Assembly (NCBI GenBank): GCA_025602905.1
Contig: JAHLKI010000005.1
Location: 1,380,035-1,444,034, forward strand
Source: Phlyctochytrium arcticum
Taxonomy: Eukaryota > Chytridiomycota > Chytridiomycetes > Chytridiales > Chytridiaceae
Direction of reading: 5' to 3'
DNA: 64,000 nucleotides
The notes beneath the pieces are model-generated. The model did no database searches. It was given only the letters and a program-made list of their open reading frames with translations, and was not told the DNA's origin. This document shows, one piece after another, positions 36,852 through 49,197 of this stretch. Each line of letters starts with the position of its first letter. Within the stretch, counting starts at the first letter, position 1. The position numbers were made by a program, and so were the translations under genes.

Positions 36852-39196
36852 ATGATGTTGTTCAAGACGGTTCTCGCGGTTGCTGCCGGAGTGAGCTGTG
36901 CTGGTAGGACAAGTTTAAATTTATTTTAACTTTGTTCAAAATCAACTAAACATTTTTGATTAGGCACAATTCTTGCAGCTCCCGCCCCCCAAGACAAAAC
37001 TACCACGGTGCCGAACACTCTTCAATATCCGGCTGTCAAGCGCGGTGATCTGGTTGAGAGCTACTGGGGAACTCCCGTCGCCGATCCTTACCGGTGGCTC
37101 GAAGATCCATTTTCCAAGGAAACCAAATCATTTACCTCGGAACAAAACTCACTTGCCAAGAAATATCTGGGCGATCTAAAGGACCGCGACACCTTCAAGA
37201 GTGCCTTTGAGAAGATCATTGCCTACGATCGTATCGCTGCTCCATTCAAGAATGGAGAGTACTACTACTACTTCTTCAACAGCAAGGCATCCAACCCTCA
37301 ATCCATCTTGTACCGCACCAAGGACATCGACAGCAAACAGCCAGAAGTTTTCCTCGACCCTCTCACTGTATCCCCGAATGGTGTCGACAAAGTCGACCAA
37401 TGGGGTTTCTCCGAGGACGGCACCAAGTTTGCCTACGTTACCACCAAGAACGAGACCGACTACGCTTTCATGTCTTTCCTTGATGTCAAGACCGCCAAGC
37501 CTTTTGACACAGTCCTCCGTTTCGCCTCCCGTTTCAGCTCATTCAAGTTTATGGAAAATGGAATTCAGTATGAGCGCGCCAAGGCCCCCGAGGGTCTTTC
37601 GTGGGAAGAGGCCGGTATCAACAATAACATCTACCATGAGGAAGTTGGTCTAACCGAACAGACTTGGTTTCACAAATGGGGAACCCCACAGTCGGAGGAT
37701 CGTTTGTGTGCTCCCTACAACTGCGCTGCTAATCTGTTTCCGGACAACAAGGAGCGATTCGCGATTCTGGAGGTCGAAGGCAGCGAGCAAAAGTTGAAGT
37801 TGCCCCTTAAGAACGGCAAAGGTACATATCTTCATCGCTCTTTTATTTTCAAGAGTATGAATTTGGTTTAACCCCGATTATATTTGCAGTTGGCCCATGG
37901 TTCCAGGACTTTGATCACCAATACGACAACAACATTGCGCCTTCGGATCCTTTCGGCACGACATATGTTGGAGAAGATGAGGAAAATGAATACTACCAGA
38001 CTGGTTTTGGAGAACCCAACTTCCAAGTCTTCAGTATTCCCAAAGACTCCACCGATGCCAAAGCCACCACAATCATTGCTGGCGAAAACGGATTGATCCT
38101 TGACACAACGAAGCCCCTCGGGAACGGCCTCTTTGCTCTCACATATCTGCAAGACGTCAAACATGTTGTTCGTATCGTCAAGACTGAAGTGGGAAAAGAG
38201 AACACCATTGTCTATGAGTTTCCTCAAAAGGATGGTGCCTCCACATCGCAAAGTGTCCTTGATGGCAACTTCTACTTCAAGTACGAGAGCATGATTGAGT
38301 CTGGATCAATCTACCGCTGGAACAGGGCGACGAACAAGGTTGACGTGTGGAAGAAGTCCATTACCCCAGATGCCGTCAAAGAAGTCAAGCTTACCCAAGA
38401 ATTCTTCAAGAGCAAGGACGGTGCTACCGTTCCCATGTTTGTCATCCGTCCCAAGAATGCCAAGGCCGACGGCAAGAACCCTGTCTTCACCTACGCATAT
38501 GGTGGTTTCCAAGTCAACGTCAACCCCAACTTTAACGCATTTGCCATTGCTTTGGCACGTCACTATGGAGGAATCTACGCTTTGGTCAACAACCGAGGTG
38601 GAAAGGAGTATGGTTTGTCCTGGTGGGAGGATGGCCGTGTCTTCAAGAAGCAAAACTGCTTTAACGACATGATTGCGGCTGCGGAATGGTTTGTGGACAA
38701 CAAGTGGACAGTCCCCGGAAAGATTTCCATTCACGGTGGATCCAACGGCGGTTTGCTGGTTGGAGCTGTTACCACTCAGGCGCCTGCTCTCTTTGGCGTT
38801 GGTCTTGCGGACTACGGTGTTCACGAAGCTCTTCGTTTCTCCAACTTTACCTTTGGTCCCGGATGGCAAGACGATTACGGCTACAACGACCGCAAGGATG
38901 AGGTTCTCTCTGCCCTCAAGTGGGCTCCAGTCTACAATGTCAAGCCCGGCGTCCGTTACCCTGCACTCCTTGTTACCACCGGCGACCACGACATGCGTGT
39001 CTCTCCACTCCACAGCTACAAGTTTGCCAGTTGGTTGCAATACGCTACCCAAAACACCACCGACCCCCGCCCGGCAATTTTGCGCATTCGGGAGTGGAGT
39101 GGTCACAACATCTTTTCTCTTCGTCGTTATGTTGACACATACATCGACAAGGTTTCCTTCTGGGCTACCAACCTCGGAGTCTCTTTCCGCCGTTAA
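36852..39196 (+). CDS. Prolyl oligopeptidase (S9A) with signal peptide
   Basis: Three exons, 36852-36903, 36964-37821 and 37890-39196 (introns of 60 and 68 nt), 738 residues (human PREP 710). It starts MMLFKTVLAVAAGVSCAG, a good signal peptide, whereas animal PREP is cytosolic. The N-terminal hallmark YRWLEDP is near residue 60 and the seven-bladed propeller follows. The alpha/beta-hydrolase part has NNRGGKEYG, the nucleophile elbow HGGSNGGLLVG (Ser588), the Asp loop TTGDHDMRVSPLHS and SGHN as the likely catalytic His (about 709). S9A enzymes cleave after proline in short peptides. Codon use is strongly biased to C-ending codons, which suggests high expression. It lies between the two S41 protease groups, so a shared role in extracellular protein breakdown is a reasonable inference. 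Confidence 0.93.
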
Positions 39197-39738
39197 ATAT
39201 TTTCGTCCCTGCGAAAATGCCGAAATCTCATGCCCACCGCCTTTTTACCTCATTTGGCTGCACCTCATTTGGCCATCTTACTCATAGACTAGATAGACCG
39301 CTCTATTCAGTACCCCATACTAGCATACTAGCCCCCATAGAGAACATTATTTGCAAGCGAGTAATGCGTAGCTGCCTTATATATAATCTGAATGTTCAGT
39401 ACCACGCCCCAGAAGATACACGCTTAATATAGGTTCGAGACCTCTTATGACATGTCCCTTTCCTTCTAGGATTTACAATACCTTTGGCCAGCGGTGTGGT
39501 ACATCCCGAGTCTCATGTGCAGGTATAATTGCCTACATCATAACGGAACAATGATAGGGTAAAGAAGAGAGAGCTTTATGCCAAACGACGTAAGCAAGCG
39601 TCAGGTTCGTCATTATATAGTTTTCTTCGCTCCTCCGCAAGTTTGTGCTTTAAGCGAAAAACAAAGTCAGAGTGCATAAAGTAATAGAAGTCAGCAAAAC
39701 TGGAACTAAAAAAAATCAAACAGCTGAAGACAACGGGG
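39197..39738. other. Convergent intergenic region
   Basis: 3' UTR space of the peptidase (+) and the kinase (-). AT-rich, no feature recognised. Confidence 0.5.
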
Positions 39739-42292
39739 TTATAATTTCCACTGCGAGACCAGGGTCTGACAAATGGATTGGTAGGAAAGGGCGGAACCTC
39801 TTTTCCGGCGCAATTCAACAGCGTGCATAATGGTGCCCTGAAGACTGCAAATTTCAATCTCGAAACCAGATGTTCCTTTGCTACACGTAAAGATATAACG
39901 TTCTTGGGAAAACAAAACCTGATTGGCGCGAAGGACGCGCTCAATTTCGACGCTCATCTCACGAGGACTCTTGGTCGAGGTTGTAGAGGCTCCGATGATA
40001 GCTTTGGACGGACGGGACAGCGTCGATGGAGGCGAGACGTTGTCCAACTCTCGAGCGGCACGGGCTGCGGCAGCAGCAGCCGCGGCAGCCGACGTTGCCG
40101 AGGCAGCCGAGTTACGCCGCGACGTTCCTCCCGAGCGAAGGCGAGTAAGAGCGTTCGACAAAGTTTCGGCAATCGCGGGTCTCCAGCGGCCCGAACGGGC
40201 AGATGTTTCGTCGGGGGTATGCGTTCCGGAAGGAGAAGTAGGCCCGGAGCAATTGCGATCTCCACCATAATGCAGCGATAGAGCCGCAGCTGAACTATGA
40301 GCAACCGGCTCGGGAGAAAGCATGCCATTGGAATCAGTTGAATGCTTGTCATTAGCAGGTGAGACTTGATTGCTATGAGTGCTACCGTACGGTGGGCGCT
40401 TGATGGCTGCTGCTGCTGCAGCGGTCATGGATTTTCGTCTGACTTGCTCCTTGGGTAGGTCCAAAGATTGGGTCCATACCGGTGGAAGTTGTTGGCTGGG
40501 TTCCGTGCTTGACGCTCGTCGTTTCTGCTCATTTTGCGGTGGCGGGGCCAGGTCAAATGGATTCTCAGTCGGTACAGGGGGCGGTGTCATTGGCATCTTT
40601 ACACCATTGTCCTGGCATGACTGCCGCCACTTTTGACGATGTCCAGAGCCATTGCGCAGCGTCAGTACCGACAGTCGGCGCTGCGCTGTTCCTTGCGGAC
40701 TGACTGTTGTTGGCGACACGGGCGAATCCTGGTTGCCTACCAGACCCTCTCGTGATTTCACGCTTCCATTCGTACCGGGCACCATCAGGGTTGCAGTCCC
40801 CATACTTCCGTCACGCGACGGCATCGTTAGAGTCATATTTGGAGACGTTAGCTTGCTCTTGCTAGCTCGTGGGGAGAAGTGGTTGCGCTCCCAAATATCA
40901 TTTTCGGCCAACAGACAATACAGTGCCCAGGCGGCGCCATGCTCATTGCTCGCCAATGCCTTCTCTGCAATAGCCGTCTCTAACCCGTACATTGGGAACT
41001 TTGCCAGAATTGCAGGGTCGGGATCTAAAATTTGAGCTGGTCGTTCCGGGACAAGAGCCTCTGGCGGATGTGGCGATGTTTCATCGCAAACCCAAGGATG
41101 GTTGCGTATCTGCTCAAGGGTTGCGCGTTTGAGAGGATCCACCGTCAGCATTTTCTGAATCAAATCGGCACTTTCTATATAATGAGGATTGTTTGTAATC
41201 ACAGAAGGGATGCCGACAAACGGGTCAGCGGTAACAAAAAGAAGAGAAGAAGCATAATATTAAGTTTGTTGGTTCATGTCTCTTCCCGAAGGCTTGTACT
41301 CAAAACTTACCGGCGGTCATGTACTGCGTACGAGTCTCGTAAGTTCCGGTGGAAATCGTTTTGTAGAGCACGGTGGTATTTGGATCGCGAAAGGGCAAAT
41401 GTCCATTAAGCAAGGCAAACAGAATAACGCCCATGGACCAGACGTCGACTTCAGGGCCTAGGTACTGCTTGCCCAAAATCATTTCTAATAGCAAATATGG
41501 CTTTAGTACATTACTTACCGGACCATAGAATAGCTACTTACCCGGAGATGCATAAAACGGGGAACCACAAAAAGTATTTAGCTGATCAGTGCGATCATAA
41601 AACTTGACGAATCCGAAATCAATAATTTTGACATTGCGATCAATGTCGAGAAGGACATTTTCGGGTTTGAGATCTATCAATTTTGTTTACAAATGTGCTT
41701 TTTGGCAAACGAAAAAAAATCCACTTACCTCTGTGGATGATGGAGCTCTGGTGACAATAATCTACCGCACTGACAATCTGACGGAATAATTTCCGGGCGG
41801 TTTTTTCTTTCAAGCGCTTATGAGCTACAATGTAGTCGAAAAGTTCACCGCCCTCGACGTATTCCATGGCTAGTACTATCTCTTTGTCGGTCTCAATCAC
41901 ATCGTGCAAACGAGTGATGATGGGATGGTGCAGGAGACGCATAATGCGAACCTCCCTCTTGAGACGGGTGACATGAGATGATTTCTTCAGCGATGATTTC
42001 TGAATAATCTTGAGGGCGACCTAGAAAACAAGGGTGAGTTTATGGCAATTTTGCCGTGGGTTTAAATACAAAAGATTACCATCTTCCGGGTGGTCAGATC
42101 TTGTGCCAGTTTGACTTTGCCATAACTGCCCTCGCCAAGTGGTTTTTGCAGGACAAAACGATCCAAAAAAATTGTCCCCTCTTCGTCTCCTTTGCTATTT
42201 TGACTGGATACAGATGGAGACTCGGGGACGGAGGCCGAAGAAGAATCGGCCGTGGGCGAAGGCAGAACTTCGGTATCGGATGGAGAAGACAT
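39739..42292 (-). CDS. CAMK-like Ser/Thr kinase with C-terminal KA1-like domain
   Basis: Five exons, 42292-42080, 42020-41729, 41673-41542, 41484-41311 and 41174-39739; 748 residues. The kinase domain starts at [18 protein letters not shown] and has [10 protein letters not shown] (Lys), [17 protein letters not shown] (a DFG with Phe next), activation loop [14 protein letters not shown] and [17 protein letters not shown], ending at HPWV. This is the NUAK/MARK/BRSK/SNF1 branch, and the T-loop Thr of TFCGSP would be the LKB1-type site. A long Ser/Pro/Ala-rich linker (about 370-620, including a poly-Ala run) leads to a C-terminal KA1-like segment (about 640-748: [27 protein letters not shown]) that in MARK-type kinases binds acidic lipids. 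Likely role: polarity, cell-cycle or metabolic control; exact orthologue not assigned. Confidence 0.88.
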
Positions 42293-44974
42293 TACCGGCG
42301 CAAAAAAACAGGATATTGCGTTTGTTTAGGATGCAACGGTTGATCGCAGAGCCTGGTGAACTGAGGTGATAGAAAGAAAATTGGAATCTCGGTAACTTGC
42401 AGTACTATTTTCGCGGATTGCTGCTCCTGTCCAAGGTAGAAAAGTGACTTGTGTGTTGTTACAAATCCGATCAGAAGAGAGATGAGCCACCACTCCGAAG
42501 GGTTGGACGTTCCAAGAAGGATATGTTGCCAAAAATTTTGTAAATCTTGATTCGCTTGCTCAGCACGGCAGTGTAATGGTATCAGGTAGAGGGTATCTTT
42601 GGGATCAAGAACAGGGTAGGTAAACGAGGCGAGGTGAGTTCCGCAAATGTAAATTATGCTCAGGGGATGGGCGACTGACTTAAAATCGCGCATCCGTAAA
42701 AGCATCAAAACGTTGAGGAATCACTGCTTGATGCCGTCTAAAATATGTAGGTTGGGGTATTGAGCCCAGCTCTCTACGGCAGAGGTGCCTTGGTCGACGC
42801 GATCACAAATCCAAGGACAAGAAAAGAAACAGGGTGGGGAAAAATAGAATGTGAGGCTGAGGCGGTCGCCGTCGACACATACCGAATCCGGTTGTGCTCC
42901 ATTTTCGGAGCTTTGTATATACATTGGAATTGCCAGAATGCCGCGGCAACGGAACGTGTCGCGCCTTGAGGGATGGCAAGTAGCCGCACAAGGGTCGATA
43001 AGTCACAATGTGGGTGCTCGGGGAATACCAAGTTGACATTCTTAATTTAATGATTTTGCCTGCACATTTCCGAACTTTCCTGCTGCCCAGGAAGTCTTTG
43101 ACGATAAAGGGTATAAACATAGATCACTCAACCTTATTCCTGCGTTGATTCCTACCCAGATTGGAAGTAATTGCCACGCACTGGATTTCACGAAAGTTCT
43201 GGCTATAATCCGCAAGATCTATGCAGGCCTTGTATGCTTTCGTGCTCCATGCAAGTACATCATGCATGATCTCTTGGCGTCACGTCCGACTAATGATGTT
43301 GCATGAATTGCTCAAAGTCGGGTTTCCAACCGGCAAGAGCAATCAGGATCCGGGAGCGGAACCTAAACGACACAAAAACCATCAATCCACCATGATGTCG
43401 TCTCCCAGATCATGTTCGCCAACCACCTGTAGGACAGCGAAGCATCAAATCTCTCATGTCTTCATACTTGAGATTCGCCCAATCCAGATTATTGCTTGAC
43501 TTCAACAAACAACGTTGGTGGAATTATAGTTTGAATGTCGGCGACGTCGGCTTTCAACAAGTTATGCATGGATAAGTGCCTTCCGCCTGGTTTCCAAGGG
43601 TCTTCCCAGCTCGTTGAATCGGAACGAAAAGAAGGAATAATTACTCTATCGCAGATTCTTTGTAACAAGTCGCGACACAACTCCGATGCTGACTAAGCCG
43701 CAAATGAACTCGCGAGTCGCGACTCCCGCAGACTTTGGCCAGGACTTCGGCGGCGCCCATCATCACATTTCCCAACCAAGCAGCTCATCCTTAACTCTAT
43801 TGTACCTTGGTAATCAGTGGGTCTGGAATCCCCGGCGGGTAGTCACATGTGGCTTACCATACGATCGTTCTTTACGCCCGTGCTTTGTACCTACCTGGTA
43901 TCAGGGATTTCCATGTTGCCAAGGGCTCCAGTAAAGGCTAAAAGTGTTTACCAGAAATGTTCTCCACCTCGAGTTTGTGGTAAATTCGCTTAACGGCAAT
44001 GGAGGAAAGAAGAAATCAAAGATGTCTGGTTTTTTAATGACATTATTATCGGGACAACACTACGTACCATGTCAAGTGGACAGTTTTGGTACCCGCATAC
44101 TGACGATTTTCTGCACATCACTTTTCTGTATCTACCCAATGTACGTGTGTACGTGCAGAAATAATTTTACAAGCGTCCTGTGGAAGCCCTCTCCACGTAA
44201 CCTGCAGGGATCAACATATCGCCATGATTTTCCTGCCCCCCTTCTGGGGGGCCGGGGGCCAGCTCGCTGAGCCTGTCTTTGGGTTTGTTTCAGAGTTTAA
44301 TGTCCGAAAAAAAATGTCCTATGACATTCACAAGCATTACCTTTGACTAGCATAAAGGTCTGCAGGACTCTTTATACTCGATCATGTACGGAAAGGCGAG
44401 GACCCAGTAAATGCTTGGACGGGACGCAAACTTTCAATACACTTATGTTGACCTGCTCATGCCTGCGGAAGCGTCATAGGATTAGGATACTTCCCGACCC
44501 ATTTTCTCCGAAGCATTAAGAAAACAATTATTTTTGATGTTGGAATTTGATTCGAGGCTCCTCCCCATAGTTTTGTCATTGAAAAAATTTGAGCGACTTT
44601 GCATAGACGCAACTGTCGAAAGGATTTGCACCGCTCGCTCAGCCTACCTCACGTTTTGTTTCAGGTTTGATGTCTGAAAAAAAATCCTATGACATTCACA
44701 CGCATTACGATTGAAAATGATAAAGGTCTTCGGGACTCTTTCCTCGACCACATACGAAAGGGCGGGGACCAGGGGTCCCGGAAAATGCTTATACGGGACG
44801 CAGACTTTCGTAAACATGATTGCGCTCGCTGAAGCCGCCTTTTACTTCGTCATCTGGATGTCGGAAGAGGATTGTTCATACTCTATATCACACTACAGAT
44901 GGACAATGTCTATAAGGTCATGATGTGCCAACTTCCTCCCTGCGCGAGGACATCGAGCCTTCCACATTCAATCC
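42293..44974. other. Intergenic region between kinase and S41 copy 3
   Basis: 42293-43660: kinase promoter side, nothing else supported. 43664-44000: sequence homologous to the region upstream of S41 copy 2. 44284-44850: two tandem copies of the upstream module (next entry). No gene seen. Confidence 0.55.
44284..44850 (+). repeat. Tandemly duplicated upstream module of S41 copy 3
   Basis: Two direct copies of about 200 nt, roughly 44284-44480 and 44654-44850, share GTCCGAAAAAAAATGTCC / GTCTGAAAAAAAATCC, CCTATGACATTCACA, AGGACTCTTT / GGGACTCTTT and a GGACGCA.ACTTTC box. A third copy lies upstream of S41 copy 1 (10390-10600, minus). Candidate promoter or enhancer segment. Confidence 0.65.
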
Positions 44975-47713
44975 ATGATGTTGCTACTCAAATCTATCAT
45001 TGGGGTTACGGTGTTACTGTCCGCATCAGCTCAGACAACCTCCCCATCATCAAGGGCATCTACCACCAAATCGTTGGGCAAGACATCATCGCCCAGCACG
45101 ACATCGGTAGCGCAAACTCAAACCGGTACAAACTCCCCTTCCGCACCTCAGCCGACCGGTTCACCCAGCAAACCACAGGAAACTCGCCAACTTAGTGAAG
45201 ATTTTGAATTAGCGCTTTTGAAAGATGTGCGTGAAAAGATGACATTTCTGCCGTACACGCCCGAGGAGCGCGTCTTTGTTGCGCAGCAACGACAGGAGAC
45301 CCTCAATGTATACACGCATGTGGAGGAGAAACTCAAAAACTGTATGTATCTGGATGACTTTGGTTTTTGCAAAATACTGTCATACTAAACTACTTTCTCT
45401 TTTCCAGACGGCGTAGATGCCATTGCAAGCTTCAGCGACATCCTCAAAAATGCGGGAAACATGACCAACAAGGACTTCAGTTATGCCATGGCAAGACATG
45501 CCCTTTCACTCCGGGATTTGCACACCGACTTTACCATCGGCGGCCAGATTAGCTGCTACTCGCTGGGAACCCCCTTCCAATTTGACTTTGTGACGAGTGA
45601 CGATATCGTCATGAACCCGCAAGTCATCGTTCGTGCCGTTTCTCAAGATCCAGAGTACAATGCACTGTTTTTGCCTGAGGCATTAGCCATCAAGCCAGGA
45701 GATCTTCTGGACACAATTGACGGCAAGTCTTTCCGGGACTACTGGATCTCAGTGCAAAACATGACGGGTGGAGCGAATCAGTTTGGCGGATATCGACGGG
45801 CCCTGAATATGCTATCGAGACAATTCACAGACACTTATCCATTGCCGAGCAATAACGAAATCGAGTTTGGATTTCGTCAAGGAACGGGAAAGTCCACCAT
45901 CGTGAAAGTTCCTTACGTGGCTCAGGGGGACCGCCAGTGTATCAGAAACGCGCCAAAGGAACGAAATACGCCCCCTCCCCCTCTTCCTCCACCAAATCCC
46001 AAGGGCACCAAGTCAAGACTCCCCCCCGCTCAGATCTTTCCGGGCCGCTTTGACAAATACAAGTACCAAAAGACCAAGTCAGATACCGTGCTTCACACAA
46101 CATACAAGGCCAAGGACTTCACAATGGGTGTTATACGTTTGAACAGTTTTTCTGACGGGCGATTAAGTCCGCCCGAAGTCATTGATGTTATGAGGAGTCT
46201 GTTGACGGACACTCTGAGCAACACAGATGGAATCTTGTTCGATGTGCGCGGGAATGGTGGCGGCAACCTCCTTGTTGCAGAAAGTATCTATCAGTGGTTT
46301 ACAGGATTGACCGTGCCCGTGCAAAGCCGAGCCATCAATCATGCAGCCAACCGTATTCTTTTTGGGAATGAAAGTCTTGCCACGGACGAATTTCGTGCGG
46401 ATCGCTTGGCATTACAAAATGCTGCGCCTAAGGACAAGTTTGCCAAACCTGTAGATTTTTATCAGGTCGGCCAGCTAAATATGGACGGTCATGCCTACCT
46501 CAAACCTGTGGCCGTGTTAACCGACGGACAGTGCTACTCGGCCTGTGATTCTTTCAGTGCCGGAATGCAGGATAACAGTGCCGCCATCATTTTCGGGGAA
46601 GACCCACAAACGGGAGCCGGCGGGGCCAACGTGTTTGATCACTCAACTTCCTTGCGAGAGTTGGCTCCCACCATTTTCAAGCCGCTCCCGTTCGAGGGAT
46701 CACTTGGCAAAGACGAGAGAAACAAGACCATGCCGATACCCGGTACCGGTGGCATGCGGGTCGCCATTCGGCAAGCTGTGAGAATTGGCCGGAATGCTGG
46801 TGAAATCCTTGAAGATGCAGGAGTTAAAGTGGACGAAGTTATTCGGCAAACACCAGCCGAATTTGCGCAAACACAAGGAGAAGTGTTTCCTCAATTCGAA
46901 CAGATTGCTATGCGTCTCAAACAACAGGCTGCCAAGGACGGCCGCTCGAAGCTACAATTTCATTCACCTTTTGGCTTCCGATACCTCACCAACTTCACGA
47001 TTCCGTTCAATGCAAGCGGCTTTAACCGAATCGAAGTCCGTGATTCGAAGGGTACCCTGGTTGTTGATCAAAAGTGCTCAACGGGGAGTGGAGTTTTCAA
47101 GGGAGAATTGGTAGGTACCAAAAAGCCTGCCTTAGGCTGGAACCGATACAACATTCTTGGATTCAAAGGATCCCAGAAAGTGATGACGACCAAACGACCT
47201 ATTGTGATGCTTCCCGACGTGAGCGAGCTTCCTGAGGTTGCAGCCGGAAAGTCCATTGCGAATCCCCCGTTCGTGATCCTCAACGATGACGGCGAAGCTG
47301 GTGATAAAGTTGCTGCACCCGAAGATGGATGGCAAAAGAGCCAGGATGGCACGCTCAGTATCCGCCCCACAACCATCGACCGTGTCAACGCCCGAGCATT
47401 ATTTCCTTTCAGAGTAGGGAAAGGCGCTACCCTCAACTTCAAGGCAGCCATTGAACTCAAGACTCCCACAGATGTGCCTACACCATTTGCAATGGCACTC
47501 TTCCGCTACGTCCCTTCTACCGGTATCATCTCCAACGGCGACTTCTTTGTGGACGACGAGCTTTCTTTCACCGACAAAATCGATTTCACCGTCAAGAACA
47601 TGTCCCGTTTTGACTCTGGATTCGCCCTTTTGAGCATTGAGTATACGGGTTTCGAGATTAAAAATCTTGTTGACCGATCTGCCGTAATTAGTAACTTAAT
47701 AGTGTCAGGATAG
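44975..47713 (+). CDS. Secreted S41-type serine protease, copy 3 (intact)
   Basis: Two exons, 44975-45341 and 45408-47713, with a 66-nt intron (GTATGT donor, ACTAAAC branch, TTCCAG acceptor); 890 residues. Signal peptide MMLLLKSIIGVTVLLSASAQ, then a Ser/Thr/Pro linker to about residue 65. The N-terminal domain holds RHALSLRDLHTDF (His161 is the candidate catalytic His); a PPPPLPPP spacer lies near 310. The S41 core shows GILFDVRGNGGGN (about 397-409) and AVLTDGQCYSACDSF with Ser500 as the candidate nucleophile, then GEDPQTGAGGAN. The C-terminal third (about 600-890) has no domain I recognise. S41 enzymes (CPAF/C-terminal processing type) cut proteins, here probably outside the cell. The second in-frame Met (44978) matches the start of the paralogues. 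Confidence 0.9.
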
Positions 47714-49197
47714 AATGTAGAGTGCATGGAGGTGTTTTGTAAATCAGTTTGTAGATATGTCCATCGATGTTCATCAAATCTTTTCAGCCAATGCAACTTG
47801 TCAATCTACGTACGCAATTCAGATTTCGGCTAGACTGCTTTCTTTTGTTATGGTGTCCAAAACTATTATCAATTGATTGCGGGGATTGCGAGTGGCACCC
47901 GAACCTAGTCCCAACCTGTCGAATCCTGTTGCTGTAGTGTTCAGGCATCGTACTACTTGCAATCACAGGGGTCCCATTTCATACAGTAGGGATCTTTAAA
48001 CTTCGCTGAATACGGCACCCTTTGTAGTGTAAGTATATTCGTAGAACTTTCGAGCGAAATTTGTGTTAGCGGGTGATTTTTACAATTGATCTTCTTGCTG
48101 CGTACTAAAGTACTATAAATGCAATCTTAAATCAAAGCTCGGGGTACCAGTCGTGAAGTCCATGAAGTGTTTCTGACGGCCTAGTGAAGAAACTTGCAGA
48201 TACTTATATATACTGTCGTTAGCGTTCCTTGTTACGGTATGCCCCCGCGCAATATACTGTCATTGATCGGAATTTACCGGAGGTACATAAGTTGAGAGTG
48301 AACAGACCCGGGCCTATCCGAAACTTTGTTTTTGAGTGATGACGCGCGTGAAAGGTGCTGCTTTTATTTCTGTAGGGCTAATAGTAACCTCAGTGAGTGG
48401 AGCTGTCCTCAGTTATGGAACAATCCTACCAGGTTGTCGCTGATACGAAAGCCTGCGATATTCTTTTTAACAAGCTGAAAAACCTTGTTGTTTCATATCC
48501 TGGCTACACCCCAGTTGTCAGACTGTGAAAGTCATACGTTTAACGGCTGTAAAGCCGGTTGTTTGTCCGGGTAAGGTCCTAACACGGGTACTTCCAATGG
48601 GTGCTGGGGCAGAGATGAAAGGCTAAACTCAGTCCGGCACTCAAAGTATGCTTGTAATCGTGTATTATACTCACTTCTGACCTGGCCAACGATGTTCGTG
48701 GCTCAAGGAAGCGTAAAGGTCTATCATACAAATGTGCTACACTATGAAGCTATGAAGGCCAATGCTACACGTGACTAGACTATGAACACGAAGACAGCGT
48801 TCACAAGACGACCAACTCGGAGCGAAGCATGAAACTAGCAAACGTACAACATCGACGGCGGAATAAGTCAAAGGTGGACTATACTTTAAGCCGCACTCCA
48901 AACTAGATACCCGCAGACCTAATAACCCGAGTTTACGACTACTCGTTTGGGGCTTTTGGAGGACAGAGCAGAGGAAACTGTTCTGGCACTGATTTTGTTG
49001 ACAAAACTCTAGGTACCGGGCGAACTCACACAAAATACAAGTTTTGACGATCATGTTTGCGATCATGAGACCTGTCTTCTGCTCAGGTCTACTCTTTCCA
49101 TCCTCCCCTGAAACATCAATCACAGTCGTTTAAATGGCCATGATGTACCAAATTCTTCCCTGCCCAAGCGCATCTGATCATCCACTTCCAGTTCATC
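47714..49197. other. Intergenic region between S41 copies 3 and 4
   Basis: Contains the bipartite motif copy M3 at 48266-48310 and, from about 48890 to 49100, an upstream segment homologous to the one before copy 5 (53270-53480), with ACTACTCGTTTGGGGCTTTTGG-like and TTTTGACGATCAT boxes. No gene seen. Confidence 0.5.
48266..48316 (+). repeat. Bipartite repeat motif, copy M3 (downstream of S41 copy 3)
   Basis: GATCGGAATTTACCGGAGGT followed by ACATAAGT and, about 15 nt later, CCCGGGCCTA. Confidence 0.6.

Noticed and set aside
38306..39106. 266-codon minus-strand frame opposite the prolyl oligopeptidase
   Set aside because: Shadow frame caused by strong third-position bias of the peptidase gene.
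42292..42708. 138-codon minus-strand frame just before the kinase start
   Set aside because: It ends at the kinase start in another frame and has no domain; probably leader sequence.
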